This document shows positions 59,251-64,000 of a stretch of DNA of 64,000 nt, piece after piece. The position numbers and the translations under genes are program-made. The notes under the pieces were generated by a model, which did no database searches, had not been told where the DNA came from, and saw nothing but the letters and a program-made list of their open reading frames with translations. The stretch comes from Actinokineospora pegani. Lineage in GTDB: Bacteria > Actinomycetota > Actinomycetes > Mycobacteriales > Pseudonocardiaceae. The stretch lies in NCBI RefSeq assembly GCF_009745975.1, contig NZ_WHOL01000117.1:241392-305391 (forward strand), read 5' to 3'. The first letter of the stretch is position 1, and each line of letters opens with the position of its first letter.

Positions 59251-60297
59251 GTGTCCGGTGTGTACTCGCCGCCCCCTGCCGCCCTCGGTGAGCTGGCCGA
59301 ACAGCATCCCGACCTCACCGTCCACGACCCTGGCGGCCCCAGGGAGTGCCTCGTGCGGACCGGCGAGCTCCTCGTGGCCGAGCCGCACGTGCGGGACGCG
59401 GCGCGGCTCTTGGGGAAGTGGGTTGCGACCATCGAAACCGATGGTCCGCCGGTGTTGCGATTGCGCCCGTCGGTCGCGCGGGACTGCGCGCGGATAGCCG
59501 AGGACTTCGCCGACCGGGTGCCGGTCTCGGCCAACCACGTGCACCTGGTCGGCACACCGGTGCTGCACGGCACCGGGGCGATCCCGGTGCCGGTTCCCAC
59601 CCCGCCCGCCCCGCCGCCGGGCGTGTGGTCCCCCGCGGTGACGGTCACGCTCTTCGACACCGGCCTCGACCCGCACCCCTGGTTCGCCGACCGCCCGTGG
59701 TTCCGACCGTCGGCCCGCGAGGTCCTCGACGCCGACGGGGACGGGGCCGACGACCGCCTGGCGGGCCACGGCACCTTCGTCGCGGGCGTCGTCCTGCAGC
59801 ACGCCCCCGGCGCCACCCTGCGCGCCCACCGCGTCCTCGACCCCCGGGGCACCACCGACGACCTCACCCTGGCCGCCGCCCTGCGCCGCGAGGCCCGCCT
59901 GCCGCACCCGGACCTCATCGTCCTCACCGCGGGCTGCCACACCACCGACGACCGCTGCCCACCCGTCCTCGCCTCGGCGCTGGCCGCCTTCCCCGCCACC
60001 GAGATCGTCGCCGCCGCGGGCAACAACGCCACCACCCGCCCCTTCTGGCCCGCCGCCCTCCCCACCGTCACCGCCGTGGCCGCCTGCACCCCCGACGGCG
60101 CCCCGGCCCCCTTCACCAACCACGGCCCCTGGGTGGACCGCCTGGCCCCCGGCGTCGACATCACCAGCAGCCACGTGCGCCTCGCCGACGGCGTCCACCA
60201 CTACGGCGCCGCCCGCTGGAGCGGCACCTCCTTCGCCGCCCCCCGCGTCGCCGCCGAGATCGCCCGCACCCTGGCAGCCGGTCACCCGGTCGCGTGA
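59251..60297 (+). CDS. Intracellular S8 family (subtilisin-like) serine protease
   Basis: A 348-residue protease. The catalytic triad is complete: Asp136 in LFDTGLD, His173 in AGHGTFVAG and Ser327 in SGTSFAAPR, with oxyanion Asn258 in AAGNN. About 130 residues precede the catalytic domain. They have no signal peptide or membrane helix, so the protein is predicted to remain cytoplasmic, unusual for subtilases. The start GTG 59251 is chosen; an upstream GTG at 59203 is possible. The gene is followed by an ECF sigma gene 63 bases later. Confidence 0.87.
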   Translation: MSGVYSPPPAALGELAEQHPDLTVHDPGGPRECLVRTGELLVAEPHVRDAARLLGKWVATIETDGPPVLRLRPSVARDCARIAEDFADRVPVSANHVHLVGTPVLHGTGAIPVPVPTPPAPPPGVWSPAVTVTLFDTGLDPHPWFADRPWFRPSAREVLDADGDGADDRLAGHGTFVAGVVLQHAPGATLRAHRVLDPRGTTDDLTLAAALRREARLPHPDLIVLTAGCHTTDDRCPPVLASALAAFPATEIVAAAGNNATTRPFWPAALPTVTAVAACTPDGAPAPFTNHGPWVDRLAPGVDITSSHVRLADGVHHYGAARWSGTSFAAPRVAAEIARTLAAGHPVA

Positions 60298-60360
60298 TCG
60301 CGGGAGCCACCCGCACCCCACCCCCGTCCGACCCGCCGAAGGCCTAGGAAAGGCAGGCGG

Positions 60361-60909
60361 ATGGACACCGCGACCCTCCTCACCCGAGCCGCCCAGGGCG
60401 ACCAGTCGTCCTGGCGCACCCTCGTCGACCGCTACTCCCCCTTGGTCTGGCGCGTGGCCAGGGCCCACCGCCTCTCCACGACCGACGCCGCCGACGTCAG
60501 CCAATCAACCTGGATCGCCCTGGCGGACAACATCTCCACCGTCCACTCCCCCGACCGCCTGGCGGGCTGGCTGGCCACCACCGCCCGCCGCGAATCCCTC
60601 AAACTCCTGCGCGGCAGGGAGGTCGCCACCGACACCTGGGGCGAGTGGGCCGACCCGGCGGACGACCCGGAGCAGACAACCCTCCGAACCGAACGCGACG
60701 ACCTGCTGTGGCGCGCGTTCGGCGCCCTGCGTGTCCGGTGTCGACAGTTGCTCGCCCTGCAGGCCTACGCCCCTGAACTCTCCTACGCCGAACTCGCCGC
60801 CGCCGTCGGCCTCGCGAACAGCGCGGTGGCGAAGACGAGGGGCCGGTGCCTGGCCACCCTGCGCCGGGAGCTGGCAGGCCTGGGCCTGCGGGTCGAGGAG
60901 GCGGGATGA
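60361..60909 (+). CDS. ECF-type RNA polymerase sigma factor
   Basis: A 182-residue sigma factor with only regions 2 and 4. Region 2 spans about 8-75 (LVDRYSPLVWRVARAHRLSTTDAADVSQ), and region 4 about 120-175 with SYAELAAAVGLANSAVAKTRGRCL as HTH. GGAAAGG precedes ATG 60361 by 7 bases. The stop overlaps the next gene by 4 bases (ATGA). No anti-sigma factor with a membrane helix is present, so control must be by another means, for example by the following small protein or by the proteases. Confidence 0.93.
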   Translation: MDTATLLTRAAQGDQSSWRTLVDRYSPLVWRVARAHRLSTTDAADVSQSTWIALADNISTVHSPDRLAGWLATTARRESLKLLRGREVATDTWGEWADPADDPEQTTLRTERDDLLWRAFGALRVRCRQLLALQAYAPELSYAELAAAVGLANSAVAKTRGRCLATLRRELAGLGLRVEEAG

Positions 60910-61277
60910 GCTTGGTCTGGCAGTTGCGGGCGGCTCTGGACGCCGTCGACCCGGTGCCCGAGGGGGTGCGGGACGCGGCGGTGATGGCTGGCGGGCTGCT
61001 GGGGTGCGCTTGGGACCCGCTGGAGCTGGCCGAGGTGCGGGCGCCGTTGGTGCGCGGGGAGGTCCGGGTGTGGGAGGGCCCGGGGCTGACTGTGCACCGG
61101 CGTGGTCCGGAGATCGTCGGCTGGGTGCCTGGGGGCGTCTCACGGGTTGATGTGCAGACGGCGGGTGGGCACCCGGGGTTCGCGGTGCTGGACGGCGCTT
61201 TTGGCGGGCCGGTGGGCACGGGCCCGGTGCGGTTGCTGCTGCGGGGTGCTCGGACGGCGGTGACCCCGTGGATCTGA
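60906..61277 (+). CDS. Sigma-coupled 123-aa protein of unknown function
   Basis: A 123-residue protein that starts inside the sigma stop codon. The N-terminus SLVWQLRAALDAVDPVPEGVRDAAV is helical. The C-terminal half shows alternating beta pattern ending in FAVLDGAFGGPVGTGPVRLLL, like a small transthyretin/carboxypeptidase-regulatory-type sandwich. I recall similar small proteins beside CHAT and ECF genes in actinomycetes, without a known function. Possible roles are anti-sigma factor, adaptor or protease substrate. Confidence 0.75.
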   Translation: MSLVWQLRAALDAVDPVPEGVRDAAVMAGGLLGCAWDPLELAEVRAPLVRGEVRVWEGPGLTVHRRGPEIVGWVPGGVSRVDVQTAGGHPGFAVLDGAFGGPVGTGPVRLLLRGARTAVTPWI

Positions 61278-61336
61278 CGCGGGGCCTCCGGTGGTCGGTG
61301 GCGTCATGCGGGAGCGCTCCGGTTTCCGGACCAGGG

Positions 61337-61360
61337 GCACCGCTCGCCGCCCGGCGGGTG
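61337..61360. repeat. 24-bp direct repeat, copy 1
   Basis: A 24-bp sequence starting GCACCGCTCGCCGCCC that recurs exactly at 61456-61479, 119 bp downstream. This copy lies in the gap upstream of the CHAT gene ATG; the other lies within the gene in a different reading frame. Confidence 0.9.
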
Positions 61361-61395
61361 AGGACAGCAGCCCCGCGACGAAGGCCGGTGACCAC

Positions 61396-62973
61396 ATGAG
61401 CACGGTGACCTGGGCGGAACGACACGCGGAGGCGCTGCGGCTGCAAGACCAAGGAGCACCGCTCGCCGCCCGGCGGGTGGGGTGGGCCGCCGTGGAAGCG
61501 GCGGGGTCGGAGCGGGAGCGGGCGGAGTCGTCGCTGGTGGTGGCTTGGGTGTCTCATCGGTTAGGAGATGTTGAGACGAGTCGGGAGTTGGTGGGGGCGG
61601 CTCGGGGGGTGGTGCCCGTGGTGGCGGCGTGCGTGGAGGGGGTCATCGCGTGTGCGGAGGAGCGGTTCGCTGAGGCCGTTGGGGCGTTGGAGCTGGCGCT
61701 GAGCGGGGTGCTGCCCGTGCGGTGGCGGGCGAACGCGCTGGTGGCGTCGGGGGTCGCGGCTGGGGCGCTGGGGCAGTACGCGCGGGCGGAGCGCGCGACG
61801 GAGCAGGCCGCCGAGTTGTACGCGTCGCTGGGCGAGCACGGGCGGGCGGCGACGTGCCTGCACAACCTCGGCCACCTGGCGGCGCAGGCGGGCGACCACC
61901 CGCTGGCCCTGGCCCGGTACGCCGCCTCCGGGGTCGACGAACGGCGCTGGCCCGAGGTCCTGCTCGACCAAGCCGCCTCCCACCTCGCCCTCGGCCACAC
62001 CGCCCCCGCCGACGCGGCGCTGGCGCGGGCGCACACCCTGCTCGCCGCCTCCGGCCGCGCCCCCGCCTACGCCGACTCCCTGCTCGCCCGAGCCCGCTAC
62101 GCCCAGGCCACCGGCGACCCCGAAGCCACCCGCCGAGCCGCCACCCGAGCACTCGACCACGCCACCCCGGCCACCAAAGCGCAGGCCGAAGCCCTGATCC
62201 GCGCCTCCCACACCCGCCCGCGCCCCGCTCCCGGCACCACAACCCTGTTCGACGACAACGGCACTCTGACCGCGATCACCCCCACGGCCACCACCAACCT
62301 CGGCCCCACCCAGGCCATCACCGAAGCCGCCCGGGCCCTCCACCACGCGGCCACCCTCGCCATCCACCGCCCGGCCACCCCCACCCAAGCCGCCACCCGC
62401 CTGTTCCAGCTCCTGAAACTCCCCCACCGCACCACCCTCATCCCCACCCACCACCTGGCCGACGTCCCCTGGGGCCTGCTCCCCGGCGACATCACCATCG
62501 CCCCGAACCCAGAAGCACTCGACAAGGCCCAAGCCGCACCGGTCCCCACCAAACCCCACCGCCTGTGGATCGCAGGCCCCAACCTCCGCCACGCCACCGC
62601 GGAGGCCACCCGCCTCCACCGCGAACACGGCGGCACCCTCCTGGTCAACCCCACTGTCGCCGAGGCCCTGACCGCGATCGAGCACGCCACCCACCTACAC
62701 CTGGCCGCACACGGGACCCACCACCCCGTCCCCGCCATCCACCTGGCCGACGGCCCCCTGCATCCGTATCACCTGGCGAAACTGACCACCACGCCCGCAT
62801 TCGTGACCCTGGCGGCCTGCGAGGTCGGCAACCCCTTCGGCTTCCCCCGGGCGTTCCTGGACAAGACCACCCGGACGGTCATCGGCACCCCCCTCCCCAT
62901 CCGCGACCGCCTCCTGAGCACACCCAAACCAGGCCGCCACGGCTTCGCCGCCATCGGCCTACCGCTTTCCTGA
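61396..62973 (+). CDS. TPR-like/CHAT domain caspase-like protease
   Basis: A 525-residue protein. Residues about 5-260 are helical with tetratricopeptide-like pairs (for example AATCLHNLGHLAAQAGDHPLALARYAAS). The C-terminal CHAT domain (about 320-525) has the catalytic His439 in HLHLAAHGTH and Cys475 in FVTLAACEVG. CHAT proteases resemble caspases and separase. Only 50 residues follow the Cys, fewer than usual. ATG 61396 is chosen; the frame is open further upstream. GC skew changes near 61860: the 5' third is G-rich, the rest C-rich. It is the last gene of the subtilase-sigma cluster. Confidence 0.87.
   Translation: MSTVTWAERHAEALRLQDQGAPLAARRVGWAAVEAAGSERERAESSLVVAWVSHRLGDVETSRELVGAARGVVPVVAACVEGVIACAEERFAEAVGALELALSGVLPVRWRANALVASGVAAGALGQYARAERATEQAAELYASLGEHGRAATCLHNLGHLAAQAGDHPLALARYAASGVDERRWPEVLLDQAASHLALGHTAPADAALARAHTLLAASGRAPAYADSLLARARYAQATGDPEATRRAATRALDHATPATKAQAEALIRASHTRPRPAPGTTTLFDDNGTLTAITPTATTNLGPTQAITEAARALHHAATLAIHRPATPTQAATRLFQLLKLPHRTTLIPTHHLADVPWGLLPGDITIAPNPEALDKAQAAPVPTKPHRLWIAGPNLRHATAEATRLHREHGGTLLVNPTVAEALTAIEHATHLHLAAHGTHHPVPAIHLADGPLHPYHLAKLTTTPAFVTLAACEVGNPFGFPRAFLDKTTRTVIGTPLPIRDRLLSTPKPGRHGFAAIGLPLS
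61456..61479. repeat. 24-bp direct repeat, copy 2
   Basis: Second exact copy of the 24-bp unit at 61337-61360, inside codons 21-28 of the CHAT gene. Confidence 0.9.
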
Positions 62974-62980
62974 AAGTCGC

Positions 62981-63018
62981 CCGAACACCCGCGACTCGGT
63001 GGTCGAGGTGGTGTTCGG
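62981..63018 (+). terminator. Hairpin after the CHAT gene
   Basis: CCGAACACC at 62981-62989 pairs with GGTGTTCGG at 63010-63018, 7 bases after the stop codon. The loop is 20 bases and no U-tract follows, so it is a weak candidate. Confidence 0.4.
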
Positions 63019-64000
63019 AGGTGGCATTGCCCGTCTAGATGAGTGATTCCGTAAAAGTGGTGTAAGGCGGGCCCGTGTCACCGCGTGGGTGGAGGGTGTT
63101 CAAGATCAATGTGTGACGAAAGACCTGAACACCCTCCTGACCGCACTTTACGTGCTGATCGATGACCATGTCGTGCCGCCCCGCACCGGGCGTGGCCGCC
63201 GACCCGAGTTGACCGACAGCGAGCTGATCACGCTGGCCGTGGCCCAGGTGCTGCAGCGTCACCGCAGTGAACGCCGCTGGATCCGCCACATCCATGCCGA
63301 CCCCGAATGGCGTGCGATGTTCCCCGTCATGCTCACCCAGTCCGGTTACCATAAGCGCCTGAAAACAGCGCAACCGTTGCTGTGCCAAGCAATCCTGACC
63401 CTGGCCGCGTGCTGTCCGTCATGGTTCGACGACCTGTGGATCACCGATGCCACCCCCGTGCCCTGCGGCATGTCCAGGGAGACAGTGAAGCGCTCCGACC
63501 TGGCCGGGCACGCCGGCTACGGCTACTGCGCGTCACATTCCCGGTGGTACTGGGGGCTCAAGCTCTACCTCGTCTGCGCCGGGGACGGGATGCCGGTCAT
63601 GTGGTGCCTCGCCACTCCGAAGATCGGGGAACGCGAGGTCCTCGCCGCCTTGCTCGAACGCAACCACCACCTCATCCGCGAAGGCCAGGTCTTGCTGGCG
63701 GACAAAGGGTTCGCCGGGAAAGCCTTCAAGGAACTCACCGAGACGCTGGGACTGAACCTGCTGCGCCCGGACCGCAAAGACGAGACCTACCGCAACGGGA
63801 ACCTCGGCGGCATCCGGCAACGGATCGAGTCGGTCAACCAGACCCTCAAAGGCCAACTCGACCTCGAAGCACACGGTGGACGCACCCCTGCGGGAGTGTT
63901 CACCCGGGTCGCCCAACGCCTGCTCGCCATGGCCGCAGCCATCTGGCACAACTGGAACACCGGCCTGACCAGCAAACGATCACTGACCACCTACGACCAC
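63019..64000 (+). mobile_element. IS982-family insertion sequence (partial, right end outside window)
   Basis: The transposase gene at 63113 runs off the right edge, so the right terminal repeat and target duplication cannot be seen. The left end must lie somewhere in 63019-63112, possibly near 63040-63060, where composition changes to a GTAAAAGTGG-type AT-containing stretch. The family call rests on the transposase. Confidence 0.65.
63113..64000 (+). CDS. IS982-type transposase (3' end outside window)
   Basis: 296 codons are visible from GTG 63113, without a stop. The DDE residues are Asp112 in LWITDATPVP, Asp197 in LLADKGFAGK and Glu239 in RQRIESVNQTLKGQL. The N-terminal segment (DHVVPPRTGRGRRPELTDSELITLAV) and the C-terminal FTRVAQRLLAMAAAIWHNW are like IS982-family transposases. 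No stop codon or frameshift is seen, so the copy may be active. Codon use is less extreme in GC than the neighbours, as expected for a mobile gene. Confidence 0.87.
   Translation, partial: MTKDLNTLLTALYVLIDDHVVPPRTGRGRRPELTDSELITLAVAQVLQRHRSERRWIRHIHADPEWRAMFPVMLTQSGYHKRLKTAQPLLCQAILTLAACCPSWFDDLWITDATPVPCGMSRETVKRSDLAGHAGYGYCASHSRWYWGLKLYLVCAGDGMPVMWCLATPKIGEREVLAALLERNHHLIREGQVLLADKGFAGKAFKELTETLGLNLLRPDRKDETYRNGNLGGIRQRIESVNQTLKGQLDLEAHGGRTPAGVFTRVAQRLLAMAAAIWHNWNTGLTSKRSLTTYDH

Noticed and set aside
1..64000. tRNA, rRNA or riboswitch genes
   Set aside because: Scanning by eye for T-arm (GGTTCGA-like) and conserved riboswitch cores gave no convincing hit. A covariance-model search would be needed to exclude them fully.

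Overview
The window is very GC-rich DNA with GTG starts, ATGA/GTGA gene overlaps and a gene order I recognise from mycolic-acid actinobacteria and their relatives. Gene content (mshA for mycothiol, senX3-regX3, bS22, HbhA-like protein, DUF2505, DUF2516, YbjN next to mshA) points to an actinomycete, most likely of the order Pseudonocardiales. No rRNA, tRNA or CRISPR array was seen.

Region 1 (1-32.6 kb) is core chromosome. From about 1.8 to 31.4 kb the order is the reverse of the M. tuberculosis Rv0474-Rv0502 block as I remember it: acyltransferase and epimerase, bS22, a small HTH protein, proC, thioesterase, sugar-phosphate isomerase, Rv0497-like membrane protein, Ppx/GppA, RegX3/SenX3, Gpm, YbjN/MshA, L,D-transpeptidase, SDR, MurB, DUF2505, DUF2516, HbhA and its XRE neighbour. 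Extra genes interrupt the block: a KAP-type membrane P-loop NTPase with a small membrane partner (5.5-8.3 kb), a TipA-like regulator (23.3-24.1 kb), purU, and a 22-codon peptide gene. The murB-purU gap holds a very unusual nested hairpin.

Region 2 (32.6-39.5 kb) carries a phytanoyl-CoA dioxygenase-like enzyme, a PadR-controlled ABC/FtsX exporter, a DUF445 membrane protein and an aminotransferase.

Region 3 (39.6-52.9 kb) is a cell-surface polysaccharide locus. A minus-strand operon encodes a GT-C-like membrane enzyme, a Wzz-like protein, an O-antigen polymerase/ligase, a flippase and a GT2 enzyme. Beside it lie a beta-helix lipoprotein, a beta-propeller protein with an MFS transporter, and a GT4 enzyme with UDP-glucose dehydrogenase.

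Region 4 (52.9-58 kb) holds small regulatory modules: a PP2C-like protein divergent from an HTH/Clp-N pair with twin palindromic operators, a CaCA antiporter, and a YczE-like membrane protein divergent from a MocR regulator.

Region 5 (58-64 kb) is the most interesting accessory part. An intracellular subtilase, an ECF sigma factor, a 123-residue protein and a TPR-CHAT protease are co-directional. I read them as a protease/sigma signalling or conflict module. It is followed by an IS982-type transposase that runs off the right edge.
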